DNA of 64,000 nucleotides, taken from contig NZ_JAZHRT010000001.1 in the NCBI RefSeq assembly GCF_036924535.1, positions 2,604,001-2,668,000 on the forward strand, written 5' to 3'. Below the pieces are notes generated by a model. That model had not been told where the DNA came from, did not search any database, and worked only from the letters and a program-made list of their open reading frames with translations. Below are positions 37,299 to 47,879 of this stretch, in pieces (position 1 is the stretch's first letter; every line of letters starts with the position of its first letter). The position numbers and the translations under genes are program-made. The DNA comes from Bradyrhizobium sp. AZCC 2262 (lineage in GTDB: Bacteria; Pseudomonadota; Alphaproteobacteria; Rhizobiales; Xanthobacteraceae).

Positions 37299-37997
37299 AT
37301 GTCGATTGCGAACTCCATCCGCGCGCAGATCCCGCCGATCCATCCCGAGGGCTATCCCTTTATCGGCGGTTTTGCGCTGGCCAGCCTGATCCTGTTCTGG
37401 ATCTGGACGCCGCTCGGCTGGATCGGCACGCTTTTGACCGTCTGGTGCGCGCTGTTCTTCCGCGATCCCGTTCGCGTCACGCCGGTGCGCGACGGCATCG
37501 TGGTGGCGCCGGCCGACGGCCGCGTCTCGATGATCGCGCAGGTGCTGCCGCCGGCCGAACTCGGCCTCGGCGACCGGCCGTTGCCACGCGTCTCGATCTT
37601 CATGAGCGTGTTCAACTGCCACGTGAACCGCAGCCCGGTGGCGGGCCGCATCGACCGCATCGTCTACCGGCCCGGCGCCTTCATCAACGCCGAACTCGAC
37701 AAGGCCAGCGAGGACAATGAGCGCAATTCGCTGGTCATCTCGAACACCAACGGGCGGATCGGCGTGGTCCAGATCGCCGGCCTGGTGGCGCGGCGGATTG
37801 TCTCATTCGTGCGGGAAGGCCAGTCGATCGGCGCCGGCGAGCGGTTCGGCCTGATCCGTTTCGGCTCGCGCCTGGACGTTTATCTGCCCGAAGGCACGCG
37901 AGCGCTGGTTTCCGAGGGCCAGACCGCGGTTGCCGGCGAGACGATCTTGGCCGATTTCGGGTCGAGCGAGCAGGGCCGCACGTTTCGAGCTGATTAA
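37299..37997 (+). CDS. psd: Phosphatidylserine decarboxylase proenzyme
   Basis: A 232-residue short-form Psd. An N-terminal membrane helix ([16 protein letters not shown]) precedes the core with [25 protein letters not shown] and the self-cleavage site [11 protein letters not shown]; cleavage between Gly and Ser gives the pyruvoyl group. It converts phosphatidylserine to phosphatidylethanolamine. pssA follows 76 bp downstream, completing the pathway. Confidence 0.96.
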   Translation: MSIANSIRAQIPPIHPEGYPFIGGFALASLILFWIWTPLGWIGTLLTVWCALFFRDPVRVTPVRDGIVVAPADGRVSMIAQVLPPAELGLGDRPLPRVSIFMSVFNCHVNRSPVAGRIDRIVYRPGAFINAELDKASEDNERNSLVISNTNGRIGVVQIAGLVARRIVSFVREGQSIGAGERFGLIRFGSRLDVYLPEGTRALVSEGQTAVAGETILADFGSSEQGRTFRAD

Positions 37998-38073
37998 CCA
38001 CCCGCCGGCCGCCTAAAGGCTAGGCCGCCGCCAATGGTGAACCGGACTGGCGCTTGCTATATAATGGCAAGCC

Positions 38074-38961
38074 ATGCTGAACCCTGATCCCAAATACCCT
38101 GAACTGCGCCGCCGCCGGTTTCGCCCGATCCCGGTGCGGATGCTGGTGCCCAACGTCATCACCTTGCTCGCGATCTGCGCCGGGCTGACGGCGATCCGCC
38201 TGTCGATCGAAGGGCGGATGGAGCTCGCGGTCGCCGCCATCGTGTTCGCGGCCATCCTTGATGGGGTCGACGGCCGCGTCGCGCGCATGATCAAGGGCCA
38301 GTCGAAATTCGGTGCCGAACTCGACAGCCTGGCGGATTTCGTCAATTTCGGCGTCGCGCCCGGCCTGATGCTGTATTTCTGGCAGCTCCATGAGCTGAAC
38401 AATGGCGGCTGGATCGCGGCCATGGTGTTTGCGATCGCGGGTGGCCTGCGGCTGGCGCGCTTCAACGCCAGTATCGACGATCCGAACAAACCTGCCTTTG
38501 CGGCGAATTACTTCACCGGCGTGCCGGCGCCGGCCGGCGCCATCCTTGCGATGCTGCCGTTCTATCTGGCATTCCTCGGCGTCTCCAAGCCGCCGGCCAT
38601 GCTGACCGCGGCCTACACGCTCTTGATTGCGTTCCTGATGGTATCGCGCTTGCCGGTATTTTCCGGCAAGACGGTGCGGATGCGGGTGCCGCCGGAAATG
38701 GTGCTACCGGTTTTCGTCTCGGTGGTGTTCTTTGTCGCGCTCCTGATCGGCTATCCCTGGCACATGCTGACGATCGGCTCGGTGCTCTATCTTCTGAGCC
38801 TGCCCCTGGGCTGGAAGTCGTATCGCGACCACGAGCGGAATGCTGCCGCTGTGGCGCGGCCGGCTACGACGGCTGAAGCAGCCGCTCCGTCGACTGCGGC
38901 TGCGACGTTTTCGCCCGCCCCTGACGATGCCGAGGACGAACGGCCGGCGCGGCTGAACTGA
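38074..38961 (+). CDS. pssA: CDP-diacylglycerol--serine O-phosphatidyltransferase
   Basis: A 295-residue membrane enzyme of the CDP-alcohol phosphatidyltransferase family. The catalytic DG-x2-AR-x8-G-x3-D-x3-D motif is read in LDGVDGRVARM through FGAELDSLADF, near residues 62-90. About eight hydrophobic segments follow. The C-terminal 50 residues are Ala/Pro-rich and probably cytoplasmic. It makes phosphatidylserine for the psd product upstream. Confidence 0.95.
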   Translation: MLNPDPKYPELRRRRFRPIPVRMLVPNVITLLAICAGLTAIRLSIEGRMELAVAAIVFAAILDGVDGRVARMIKGQSKFGAELDSLADFVNFGVAPGLMLYFWQLHELNNGGWIAAMVFAIAGGLRLARFNASIDDPNKPAFAANYFTGVPAPAGAILAMLPFYLAFLGVSKPPAMLTAAYTLLIAFLMVSRLPVFSGKTVRMRVPPEMVLPVFVSVVFFVALLIGYPWHMLTIGSVLYLLSLPLGWKSYRDHERNAAAVARPATTAEAAAPSTAAATFSPAPDDAEDERPARLN

Positions 38962-39094
38962 TCGTCCCGCGTCACGCTCTGATATATCTGCCATGAGCTG
39001 CCGCCGAGTTGGGTTCTCCTCCAATCTCGGCTATAGGGGCTTGAGCTGCGTACGGCCTCAAAGAGCCGGGCCGAACAATCAGGAGAAAAACGCC

Positions 39095-39814
39095 GTGAAC
39101 AAAGCCGTTACCGCCCCGCTGCCTGCTTCCGTCCTCGAAGCGCTGGCGCGCTACGACACGCCGACGATCTGCAATGCGATGGAAATCGTCGCACCTGAGC
39201 GCCGGCTGATCGGCTACACCACCAAGCCGCTGGTCTGCCCGTTTCCTGATTTGCCGCCCATGGTTGGCTATGCCCGCACCGTCACCATTCGCTCGGTGCT
39301 CAAATCCACTCTTCCAGCCGATGAGCAGTCGAAGCGCCGCATCGCCTATTACGAATATGTCGGCACCGGCTTCGGTCCGCGCATCACCGTGATCCAGGAT
39401 ATCGACGGCGCCGATGCCGGCTACGGCGCGTTCTGGGGCGAGGTGCAGAGCAACGTGCACAAGGCGCTCGGTTGCCTCGGCGTCATCACCGACGGCTCGA
39501 TCCGCGACATCCCGCAATGGGCGCCGGGCTTTCAGGCGCTGGCCGGTTCGATCGGACCGTCGCACGCCTGGGTCCATGCCGAACACTGGGGCGGCGAAGT
39601 GCGCGTCGCCGGCATGACCGTACATTCGGACGATCTCATTCACGCCGACCAGCACGGCGCCATCGTGATCCCGGTCGACATCGCGGCGAAGATTCCGGAA
39701 GCCGCCGAACTCTGCGGCCGGCGCGAGACGCCGATCCTGGAGATCGCCCGCAGCCCGGACTTCACGCTGGAAAAACTGAAAGAGGCGCTGAAGCGTTCGT
39801 CCGAGATCCACTGA
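39095..39814 (+). CDS. RraA / HMG aldolase-like family protein
   Basis: A 239-residue protein of the RraA fold. ALARYDTPTICNAME near the start and GCLGVITDGSIRDIP (G-x3-DG-x2-RD, near 129-143) are the family signature and metal/pyruvate site. It is longer than RraA proper (about 160), with an insert after residue 60, so a class II pyruvate aldolase or oxaloacetate decarboxylase activity is more likely than RNase E inhibition. The GTG at 39095 has AGGAG upstream; no ATG fits. A Bug-type binding protein follows 36 bp later and is probably co-transcribed, hinting at uptake and breakdown of an organic acid. Confidence 0.85.
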   Translation: MNKAVTAPLPASVLEALARYDTPTICNAMEIVAPERRLIGYTTKPLVCPFPDLPPMVGYARTVTIRSVLKSTLPADEQSKRRIAYYEYVGTGFGPRITVIQDIDGADAGYGAFWGEVQSNVHKALGCLGVITDGSIRDIPQWAPGFQALAGSIGPSHAWVHAEHWGGEVRVAGMTVHSDDLIHADQHGAIVIPVDIAAKIPEAAELCGRRETPILEIARSPDFTLEKLKEALKRSSEIH

Positions 39815-39850
39815 CGAAAAGTCGGGGTTCAGCAAACAGGGGGAAACGTC

Positions 39851-40819
39851 ATGAAGGGGTTCTGGGCGGCGCTGTCATTCTTGATCCTCTTCGGTGCCGC
39901 CCCAGCGCAGGCGCAGACTTACCCCTCTCGTCCCATCACCTTGGTGGTGCCGTTCCCGCCGGGTGGATCGACCGATGCCGCCGCCCGCATCATGGCCGAG
40001 CGGATGCGCGCAACGCTCGGGCAGTCCGTCGTGATCGAAAATGTCGGCGGCGCCGGCGGCAGCATTGGCGTCGGGCGCGTCGCCCGCGCCGCGCCCGATG
40101 GTTACACCTTCGACATCGGCCAGTGGGACACCCATGTCGGCAGCATCATCTACAAGCTCGACTACGACCTCGAAAAAGATTTCGAGCCGATCGCGCTTGT
40201 TTCGAATAATCCCCAGCTCATGGTCGCCAAGAATGACCTGCCGGCGAACACGCTTGCCGAGCTGGTCGCGTGGATGAAGGACAACCCCGGCAAGATCAAC
40301 TTCGTCAACCAGAACGCGGCGGCGAACGTCTCCGGCGTGCTGTTCGAGAATCTGACCAGGCAGAAAGTACAGTTCATTCCCTATCGCGGCGCAGGCCCCG
40401 CGATGACCGACCTCATTTCCGGGACGGTGGATCTGCTGGTCGTGCAGGGCGCGGTGGCGCTGCCGCAAATCCGCGCCGGCAAGATCAAGGCGCTCGCCAA
40501 CCTCTCGGCGACACGCTCGGCCTCGATGCCGGACATTCCGACCGCGGACGAGACCGGCGTGCCCGGCCTCTATATGTCGGGCTGGTTCGGCTTCTGGGCG
40601 CCAAAGGGCACGCCAAAGGACATCATCGCCAAACTCAATGCCGCGACGGTGGAGGCGCTGGCCGACCCCGCGATCCAGCAGCGGTTTACCGAATTGGGCC
40701 TCGACGTCGCGCCCCGCGCGCAGCAAACGCCGGAAGGACTGGCCACCTTCCAGAAGGCCGAGATCGAAAAATGGTGGCCGATCATCAAGGCCGCCGGGAT
40801 CGGCGTGCAGGCGCAGTAA
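39851..40819 (+). CDS. Tripartite tricarboxylate transporter binding protein (Bug family)
   Basis: A 322-residue periplasmic protein with a signal peptide (MKGFWAALSFLILFGAAPAQ, cleavage near QAQ). Bug family motifs: YPSRPITLVVPFPPGGSTDAA, VIENVGGAGGSIG, VPYRGAG-like FIPYRGAGPAMTDLISG, and WFGFWAPKGTP. These proteins bind carboxylates for TctAB permeases; no permease is adjacent, as is common for this expanded family. Its closeness to the RraA-like gene suggests a shared substrate. Confidence 0.92.
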   Translation: MKGFWAALSFLILFGAAPAQAQTYPSRPITLVVPFPPGGSTDAAARIMAERMRATLGQSVVIENVGGAGGSIGVGRVARAAPDGYTFDIGQWDTHVGSIIYKLDYDLEKDFEPIALVSNNPQLMVAKNDLPANTLAELVAWMKDNPGKINFVNQNAAANVSGVLFENLTRQKVQFIPYRGAGPAMTDLISGTVDLLVVQGAVALPQIRAGKIKALANLSATRSASMPDIPTADETGVPGLYMSGWFGFWAPKGTPKDIIAKLNAATVEALADPAIQQRFTELGLDVAPRAQQTPEGLATFQKAEIEKWWPIIKAAGIGVQAQ

Positions 40820-41010
40820 GCGCCGGCCACAATGGTTAGCGAATGCTTGAGATTGTGCGGGCCGTCGCCCCGCAATTCTACGACCGCGCTTTAGCTTTAA
40901 CCTTTACGGGTCTTTAATGGCGCGGTCGTAGGGTGCCTCTTGCGCGGCTCCGAATGGGCGCCGCGACCGTCCGAGACGGCCGGTAGTTCGCGTGTGCGTC
41001 GGAGTGCAGA

Positions 41011-41784
41011 ATGGATATCACCACGCTCCTTGGCCTGGTCGCCGGTGGCATCGTCCTGTCGACGCTGATCTTGATGGGCGGTGATTTCCGGATGTTCTAC
41101 GACATCCACGCCGTCATCATCATCTTTGGCGGTTCGTTCGCCGCGACCCTTATCCGGTTTCCGCTCAGCGCGATCCTGCACGGCATGCCGCTGGGTGCAA
41201 AATTCGCCTTCACGATGAGCCGTCTTTCGGCGCGTGATCTGGTCGACGAACTGGCGCGCATCGCGGAAGTCGCACGCAAGCAGGGCCCGGTCGGACTGGA
41301 AAAGGTCGAGACCGACGAGCCGTTTCTCGCTAAGGGCATCCGTTACGTCGCCGACGGCTACGATCTCGAATTCATCCGCGACAACATGGAGCGCGACCGC
41401 GACAACTTCTTGATGCACCTGAACGAGGGCTCGAAGATCTATCGCGCTATCGGCGACTGCGCCCCGGCGTTCGGCATGATCGGCACGCTGCTCGGCATGG
41501 TGCAGATGTTCTCCAACATGTCGGACCCTTCGAAACTCGGTCCCTTCATGGCGGTCGCGTTGCTGGCGACCCTTTACGGTGCGCTGGTGGCGAACCTGAT
41601 CTGTCTGCCGATCGCCGACAAGCTGCATGGCAAGCTGATCGACGAGGAAACCAACCGTACGTTAATCATCGACGGCATCCTGATGATCCGGGATTCGAAG
41701 AGCCCGGCGCTCGTGCGTGAAATGCTGCTGGCCTATCTGCCAGAGAAGCATCGCCACGAGGAAGGCGAACTGGCCCCGGCTTGA
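41011..41784 (+). CDS. motA: MotA-type stator / proton channel protein
   Basis: A 257-residue MotA/PomA family protein. Four hydrophobic helices are visible (residues about 2-20, 30-48, 150-170, 185-205) with the conserved channel segment FGMIGTLLGMVQMF. Length is close to PomA (about 250). The ATG has GGAGTG upstream. The motB-like gene follows 34 bp later. No other flagellar gene is in the window, so it could energise flagella encoded elsewhere or another machine. Confidence 0.9.
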   Translation: MDITTLLGLVAGGIVLSTLILMGGDFRMFYDIHAVIIIFGGSFAATLIRFPLSAILHGMPLGAKFAFTMSRLSARDLVDELARIAEVARKQGPVGLEKVETDEPFLAKGIRYVADGYDLEFIRDNMERDRDNFLMHLNEGSKIYRAIGDCAPAFGMIGTLLGMVQMFSNMSDPSKLGPFMAVALLATLYGALVANLICLPIADKLHGKLIDEETNRTLIIDGILMIRDSKSPALVREMLLAYLPEKHRHEEGELAPA

Positions 41785-41818
41785 TCGGCACCGGCATCCC
41801 GTCGCGGAAATAAAGAAC

Positions 41819-42646
41819 ATGGCCAAGAAAAAGCGCGAAGAGGCACATGGCGGTCACGGCTGGTTCGTGACGTTCGCCGATCTGATGGCGCTGCTGCTGG
41901 CATTCTTCGTGATGCTGGTCGCGTTTTCCAGTCAGGACAAGGACAAGCTGAAAATCGTTGCCGGCTCGATGCGCGAAGCCTTCGGCGTGCAGACCGAGGC
42001 CCGCTATTCGGGAATCGTCGAATCCGACGGCCTGCCGACGCGGCCGAACCTGAAGAATATCGAGCATATTTCGCCGGAGGATTCCTCCAATACCCCGACG
42101 CCCGACGACAAGGACCGTCAGCGCGAATCCGGCGCCCGTCTGAAGGTCGATCGCGAGTTCGCGCTTGCTTCGGCATCATTGCGCCAGGCGCTGCAGGACA
42201 TGCCGGAATTGACCGAAATGTCCAGGCACATCATCTTCGAAGAGACCAGCCAGGGCCTCAATCTCGAAATCGTCGACCAGGATGGCCGCTCGATGTTCGC
42301 CGACGGCTCGAAGGTCCCCTACGACCGCACCCGCCGGCTGATCCAGAAACTGGCCGTCCCGTTGAAGGCGACACCGCTGCGGGTCAATATTGTCGGCCAC
42401 ACGTCGGCCGGCTTCGTGCCGACGCGCGGTGAATATGGCGCGTTCGATCTGTCAGCGGACCGTGCCAACGTTGTGCGCCAGATCCTCGAACGCGAAGGGC
42501 TGCCGGCATCCCATATTTTCGCCGTCGGCGGCAGGGCCGACAGTCAACCATTGTTTCCGGACGATCCGACATTGCCGGCAAACCGTCGCGTCACCATCAC
42601 ATTGATGCGCGAAAATCCACCGCTTCCGCCAAACCTGAAGCCGTAA
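41819..42646 (+). CDS. motB: MotB-type stator protein with OmpA-like domain
   Basis: A 275-residue protein with a short basic N-terminus, one membrane helix carrying the proton-binding Asp21 (FADLMALLLAFFVMLVAF), a linker of about 100 residues, and a C-terminal OmpA/MotB peptidoglycan-binding domain (VNIVGHTSAGF, LSADRANVVRQIL). It forms the stator with the MotA protein upstream. The presence of Asp21 indicates a working ion channel. The ATG at 41819 is chosen because it gives the usual MAKKK start. Confidence 0.9.
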   Translation: MAKKKREEAHGGHGWFVTFADLMALLLAFFVMLVAFSSQDKDKLKIVAGSMREAFGVQTEARYSGIVESDGLPTRPNLKNIEHISPEDSSNTPTPDDKDRQRESGARLKVDREFALASASLRQALQDMPELTEMSRHIIFEETSQGLNLEIVDQDGRSMFADGSKVPYDRTRRLIQKLAVPLKATPLRVNIVGHTSAGFVPTRGEYGAFDLSADRANVVRQILEREGLPASHIFAVGGRADSQPLFPDDPTLPANRRVTITLMRENPPLPPNLKP

Positions 42647-42805
42647 TACGACGGAGCTACCATAATACCATCTCGTCTTTTCGATCTGCTTTGCGTGAGC
42701 TCCACATCGCGTGCGGTGTTATGCTTGTCCGATGATTGACAGGCGGCGCGGAAGCGTCGATAGCCGCCCGGATCAATTCAACGACGAGAACGTTCCTCTT
42801 CCATC

Positions 42806-44704
42806 ATGACTGTCAGCGTCACATCTACCGATGCCCATGAGGGGCAGGCCACCTCTGGCTTTTTGGCCCTGACGCTGGGCAGCATCGGCGTCGTGTTCGG
42901 CGATATCGGCACCTCGCCGCTGTATGCGTTCCGCGAGGCCGTCACCCACGCTGCGAACGGCGCGCCGGTTTCGCGCACCATCGTGCTCGGCGTGCTCTCG
43001 CTGATCCTGTGGTCGTTGTTCATCGTCGTGACAGCCAAATATGTGCTGCTGCTGTTGCGCGCCGACAACAACGGCGAGGGCGGTACGCTGTCGCTGATGG
43101 CGCTGGGGCAGCGGGCGTTGGGCCGGCGGAGCTGGCCACTGCTGGCGCTCGGCGTGGTCGGCGCGTCGATGTTCATCGGCGATTCCATGATCACGCCGGC
43201 GATTTCGGTGTTGTCGGCGGTCGAGGGTCTCAAGCTGGTCACGCCCGCACTCGAACATTATGTGGTGCCGCTGACGATCTTCATTCTGGTCGTGCTGTTC
43301 TCGGTGCAGAGCAGCGGCACCGCGCGCGTCGCTTCCGCCTTCGGGCCGGTCATGGTGATCTGGTTCACCACGCTGGCGGTGATGGGCCTCGTCCACATCT
43401 CGGACGATCCCACCGTCATGGCGGCGATCAATCCCTGGTATGCGATCAAGTTCATGCTTTCCCACGGCACCATCGGGCTGGTGACGATGGGCCTGGTGTT
43501 TCTGGCCGTGACCGGCGGCGAGGCGCTTTATGCGGACCTCGGCCATTTCGGGCGCAAGCCGATCCAGGCCGGATGGTTCTATCTCGTGTTGCCGGCACTC
43601 CTGATCAATTATTTCGGGCAGGGCGCGCTGGTGTTGTCCGATCCGGCGGCGATCGAAAATCCGTTCTACCGGTTGGTCCCCGAAATCCTGCTGCTGCCGC
43701 TGGTGGTGCTGGCGACGGCTGCAACCGTGATCGCGAGCCAGGCGGTGATCACAGGCGCCTTTTCGCTGATCCGTCAGGCCGTGCAACTCGGCCTCCTGCC
43801 GCGCTTCGAGGTTCGCTATACCTCGGAAACCCACGCCGGCCAGATCTATCTGCCGCGCGTCAACCGGATGCTGCTGATCGGTGTCGTGCTTCTGGTGCTG
43901 TTGTTCCGTACCTCGAGCGGCCTGGCGTCGGCCTACGGCATCGCCGTTTCCACCACCATGGTGGTCGACGGCATCATGGGCTTTGTCGTGGTCTGGAAAT
44001 TGTGGAACTGGCGCGCGGCGACCGCAGCGGCCGTGATCGTGCCTTTCGTCTTCATCGACATGAGCTTCTTTGCCGCGAACCTCTTGAAGCTGTTCGAAGG
44101 CGCCTGGGTGCCGCTATTGTTCGGCGTTGCCGTGGCGGTGATGATCTGGACCTGGCGCCGGGGTGCGGCGATCCTCGTCGCCAAGACGCGGCGCATCGAG
44201 GTGCCGCTAATGGACCTGATCAAGAGCCTGGAAAAGCGTCCGCCTCACATCGTCAAGGGCACGGCGGTGTTTCTCACCTCCGATCCGAGCTTCGTGCCGA
44301 CCGCAATGATGCACAATCTCAAGCACAACAAGGTGCTGCACGAGCACAACGTGATCCTGACCATCGAAACCGCCCAGACGCCGCGCGTCGATCTGTCCGA
44401 GCGCGTCAAGATGGACGCCATCAGCGAGAAGTTCTCCACCGTGCGGCTGCGGTTCGGCTTCATGGAATCGCCGAACGTGCCCAAGGCGCTGGTAATCGCG
44501 CGCAAGCTCGGCTGGCAGTTCGACATCATGGCGACGTCGTTCTTCGTGTCGCGGCGGTCGCTTAAACCCTCGGCGCAGTCGGGCATGCCGCTATGGCAGG
44601 ATCATCTGTTCATCGCGATGAGCCGGTCGGCGAACGACGCCACCGACTATTTCCAGATCCCGACGGGCCGGGTCGTCGAGGTTGGAACTCAGGTAACCAT
44701 TTGA
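42806..44704 (+). CDS. kup: Kup-type potassium transporter, first copy
   Basis: A 632-residue KUP/HAK/KT system K+ uptake protein. About twelve membrane helices fill residues 20-450 and a cytoplasmic C-terminal domain follows. The signature [18 protein letters not shown] is near residue 31, with [16 protein letters not shown] near 88. It imports K+ with H+. Immediately downstream lies a second copy of similar length and sequence. The protein ends [17 protein letters not shown], identical at the end to the second copy. Confidence 0.96.
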   Translation: MTVSVTSTDAHEGQATSGFLALTLGSIGVVFGDIGTSPLYAFREAVTHAANGAPVSRTIVLGVLSLILWSLFIVVTAKYVLLLLRADNNGEGGTLSLMALGQRALGRRSWPLLALGVVGASMFIGDSMITPAISVLSAVEGLKLVTPALEHYVVPLTIFILVVLFSVQSSGTARVASAFGPVMVIWFTTLAVMGLVHISDDPTVMAAINPWYAIKFMLSHGTIGLVTMGLVFLAVTGGEALYADLGHFGRKPIQAGWFYLVLPALLINYFGQGALVLSDPAAIENPFYRLVPEILLLPLVVLATAATVIASQAVITGAFSLIRQAVQLGLLPRFEVRYTSETHAGQIYLPRVNRMLLIGVVLLVLLFRTSSGLASAYGIAVSTTMVVDGIMGFVVVWKLWNWRAATAAAVIVPFVFIDMSFFAANLLKLFEGAWVPLLFGVAVAVMIWTWRRGAAILVAKTRRIEVPLMDLIKSLEKRPPHIVKGTAVFLTSDPSFVPTAMMHNLKHNKVLHEHNVILTIETAQTPRVDLSERVKMDAISEKFSTVRLRFGFMESPNVPKALVIARKLGWQFDIMATSFFVSRRSLKPSAQSGMPLWQDHLFIAMSRSANDATDYFQIPTGRVVEVGTQVTI

Positions 44705-44858
44705 TCCATTGAGAGGATTTTGGTTGCAGGGAATCCCGACCCATGCAATTGGTGCATGGCGGAGGTCTGAAATCGGCCTAACCTATGCATTCGTGCGGGG
44801 AGTATAGCCCTGCCGTTCTGCATTGTGCGCTGCAGTAAACAATCGAGGCCCAACCCCC

Positions 44859-46784
44859 ATGTCATCTGAAACGGCGATCACCGCGGCGGAAACGCCCGCG
44901 GCCAACGGACATGGGGAAGCGCATTCCACCGCAGGCTTTAAGGCCCTGATGCTCGGCAGCATCGGCGTCGTCTATGGTGACATCGGCACCAGCCCCCTGT
45001 ACGCGCTACGCGAAGCGGTGGTTGCCGCCAGCGAAGCCTCGACCGCCGCCACGCCGCAGGCGGTGCTCGGCGTGCTCTCGCTGATCTTGTGGGCGCTGAT
45101 CGTGGTAGTGACGCTGAAATATGTCGTCATCCTGCTGCGCGCCGACAACAACGGCGAGGGCGGAACGCTGGCGCTGATGGCGCTGGCGCAGCGCGCGGTC
45201 ACCAAGGGTGGGGCTGCGATCGTGCTGCTCGGCATCATTTCCGGTGCGCTGTTCTACGGCGATGCAGTCATCACGCCGGCGCTGTCGGTATTGTCGGCGA
45301 TCGAGGGCATCAAGCTCGTCACCGTGACCTTCGAACATTATGTCGTGCCGCTGACGGTGATCATCCTGGTGGCGCTGTTTGCCGTGCAATCCCGCGGCAC
45401 CGCGCGCGTTGCCGCGTTCTTCGGACCGGTCATGTGCGTCTGGTTCGCCGTCATCGCGATTGCGGCCGTGCCGCAGATCATGCGCCATCCCGAAGTGCTG
45501 CTGGCGCTCAACCCGCTCCATGCCGTCTCCTTCATGCTTCATCACGGCTTGATCGGCTTCGTGACGCTGGGCGCGGTGTTTCTCGCCGTCACCGGCGCGG
45601 AAGCGCTCTATGCGGATCTTGGCCATTTCGGCAAGCGGCCGATCCAGACCGCGTGGCTCTTCATCGTGCTGCCGTCGCTCGCCGTGAACTATCTGGGGCA
45701 GGGCGCACTTCTGATTGCCGACCCCAAGGCGATCGAAAATCCATTTTTCCTGATGTTCCCGGACTGGGCGCTGATCCCGATGGTGGCGCTGGCGACAGCG
45801 GCGACCGTGATTGCGAGCCAGGCCGTCATCACCGGCGCCTATTCGCTGACGCGCCAGGCGATCCAGCTCGGACTGATGCCGCGGTTCGAAATTCGTCATA
45901 CGTCGGAAGCCCATTCCGGTCAGATCTTCATTCCGCGCATCAACATGCTGCTGTTCATTGCGGTAATGCTGCTGGTGCTGCTGTTCCGCTCATCGAGCGC
46001 GCTGGCCTCGGCCTACGGAATCTCCGTGACCGGGACCATGGTGGTCACGGCCATGATGGGTTTTGTCGTGATCTGGCGGGTCTGGAAATGGTCGCCGGTG
46101 GCGGCGGCCGCCCTGATCGCGCCGTTCCTGTTTCTCGACATCACTTTCCTCGCGGCCAATCTGTTGAAGGTGTTCGAGGGCGGCTGGGTGCCGCTGGCGC
46201 TGGGCGGCATCGTGATGCTCTTGATGTACACGTGGCGTCGCGGCAGCCGGCTGCTGTTCGAGAAATCGCGCAAGCTGGAATTCCCGCTAGCCGACCTGGT
46301 GGCGATGCTGGAGAAACGCCCGCCGCAGCGCGTCTCCGGCACGGCAGTATTCCTGACCTCTGACCCCGAATGCGCGCCGACCGCGCTGATGCATAGCCTG
46401 AAGCATTACAAGGTGCTGCACGAGAAGAACGTTATCCTCACCATCGAGACCGCGCCGACGCCGCGGATCGACCCGGCCGAGCGGGTGCGGATGGAGCAGC
46501 TCAGCGAGACCTTCTCGCGGGTGACGCTGAAGTTCGGCTTCATGGAATCGCCCAACGTGCCGAAGACGCTGGCGATCGCCCGCAAGCTCGGCTGGCAGTT
46601 CGACATCATGTCGACGTCGTTCTTCCTGTCCCGCCGCGCGCTGAAGCCGGCCGCCCATTCCGGCATGCCGCGCTGGCAGGACCTGCTGTTCATCCGCCTC
46701 AGCCGCTCCGCCAACGACGCCACGGATTACTTCCAGATCCCGACCGGGCGGGTGGTGGAAGTGGGAACGCAGGTCACGATCTGA
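44859..46784 (+). CDS. kup: Kup-type potassium transporter, second copy
   Basis: A 641-residue paralog of the preceding gene, with the same signature ([34 protein letters not shown]) and the same C-terminus. High similarity along the whole length indicates tandem duplication. The ATG at 44859 is used; a TTG at 44825 is not in the expected context. The 154-bp spacer allows a separate promoter, so the two copies may answer different conditions (acid stress, low K+, symbiosis), which is inference. Confidence 0.96.
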   Translation: MSSETAITAAETPAANGHGEAHSTAGFKALMLGSIGVVYGDIGTSPLYALREAVVAASEASTAATPQAVLGVLSLILWALIVVVTLKYVVILLRADNNGEGGTLALMALAQRAVTKGGAAIVLLGIISGALFYGDAVITPALSVLSAIEGIKLVTVTFEHYVVPLTVIILVALFAVQSRGTARVAAFFGPVMCVWFAVIAIAAVPQIMRHPEVLLALNPLHAVSFMLHHGLIGFVTLGAVFLAVTGAEALYADLGHFGKRPIQTAWLFIVLPSLAVNYLGQGALLIADPKAIENPFFLMFPDWALIPMVALATAATVIASQAVITGAYSLTRQAIQLGLMPRFEIRHTSEAHSGQIFIPRINMLLFIAVMLLVLLFRSSSALASAYGISVTGTMVVTAMMGFVVIWRVWKWSPVAAAALIAPFLFLDITFLAANLLKVFEGGWVPLALGGIVMLLMYTWRRGSRLLFEKSRKLEFPLADLVAMLEKRPPQRVSGTAVFLTSDPECAPTALMHSLKHYKVLHEKNVILTIETAPTPRIDPAERVRMEQLSETFSRVTLKFGFMESPNVPKTLAIARKLGWQFDIMSTSFFLSRRALKPAAHSGMPRWQDLLFIRLSRSANDATDYFQIPTGRVVEVGTQVTI

Positions 46785-46846
46785 AGTCATGAGCTGAAGT
46801 CGCTCGGCAACCGAACCGAACGCGCCGGGCCAACGGGTTACGTTTT

Positions 46847-47461
46847 ATGACTCCGAACCCTTCGGATATCCCGCTGCGCTGCCGGTGCGGCCACGTGCGC
46901 GGCGTCGCGAACGATGTTGCGCCCGATACCGGCTTCCGCTTCGTCTGCTACTGCGGGGACTGCCAGGCGTTCGCGCGTTTCCTGGGACGCCCCGACGTGC
47001 TCGATAGCGCAGGCGGAACAGACATTTTCCAGATGCCGACGGGTCGCGTGAAGCTGACCGCGGGTACAGATGCCGTCCGTTGCCTGCATCTCTCCAGCAA
47101 GGTCTTTCGCTGGTACACCGATTGTTGCCGAACCCCGATCGGCAACACTGCCGGTCCGCGCTTCCCTGTTGTCGGCGTGATTCATTCGTTCATGGACCGC
47201 GATGCCGGGGGTCGTTCCCGGGACGAGGCGCTCGGCGCGCCTCTTTGCCGGATCTTCGAGCGATCCGCCGTCGGACCGCTCCCGCCGAATGCGCCTCCGC
47301 CGCTCTCGCTCGGCCTCTTCCCCATTCGCGTATCGAAGCTTCTCGGCTGGTGGCTGCGCCGACTCGGCCGGCCGAACCCGTTCTTCGACGTGCATACGAA
47401 CGCGCCACTCTCCGTGCCGCGCGTCCTCACGCCGGGCGAGCGCGCCACCCCCAGCCAATGA
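46847..47461 (+). CDS. DUF6151 family protein, GFA-like zinc protein
   Basis: A 204-residue protein with cysteines arranged like glutathione-dependent formaldehyde-activating (GFA) proteins: Cys12, Cys14 (CRCG), Cys34, Cys36, Cys39 (CYCGDC), Cys93 and Cys94 (DCCRTP). These would hold two zinc ions. The C-terminal half (GLFPIRVSKLLGWWLRRLGR and on) matches DUF6151 proteins as I recall them. Function unknown; the fold suggests a lyase or thiol-binding role. It follows kup2 by 62 bp on the same strand. Confidence 0.8.
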   Translation: MTPNPSDIPLRCRCGHVRGVANDVAPDTGFRFVCYCGDCQAFARFLGRPDVLDSAGGTDIFQMPTGRVKLTAGTDAVRCLHLSSKVFRWYTDCCRTPIGNTAGPRFPVVGVIHSFMDRDAGGRSRDEALGAPLCRIFERSAVGPLPPNAPPPLSLGLFPIRVSKLLGWWLRRLGRPNPFFDVHTNAPLSVPRVLTPGERATPSQ

Positions 47462-47879
47462 CCCGCTGAGTCGGGGTCTTGAGCGCTTTACTTCCAGATT
47501 CCGACGGGCCGCGGGAACGCGATCCAGGGCGTAAACCCATAAGTTCCTCGGCCGATGTCCGTTTGAGGCGCGACGGGCTCAAGCCGGACGCCGCAGACAT
47601 GCCTCTGTTGCTTGAAGGACATGAAGGCCGCCTACATTGTCGCAAGATAGCAACAGCTTGACTGTTTCTTGGGCGGAACAGAACATCTGACTCCACACGC
47701 ACCCCGGTTTGGACCAGTCTCTTCAAGCTGGGGGTCGGCGGATCGAGGTTTTACCCGGCTGGCCGCAGGGCGCGAATGCCCGCGGCATTTTATGTGGGAT
47801 TGTGCACGGAAACCTGGGCGGAAGCCTTGAGTAGCAACCATTCCGATGCAATGATCTGACATTGTGAGGAGTAGCGCAA
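47462..47879. other. Intergenic region with a kup-like word and degenerate sequence
   Basis: 418 bp without a credible gene on either strand. At 47488-47510 there is TTACTTCCAGATTCCGACGG, nearly identical to the DNA coding for the shared C-terminus of both kup genes. The rest is of mixed composition, with no clean hairpin. A good ribosome site (GAGGAG) belongs to the next gene. Confidence 0.5.

Noticed and set aside
47479..47661. Open frame of 60 codons after the DUF6151 gene
   Set aside because: Polar, low-complexity product; no ribosome site; overlaps the degenerate kup-like word.
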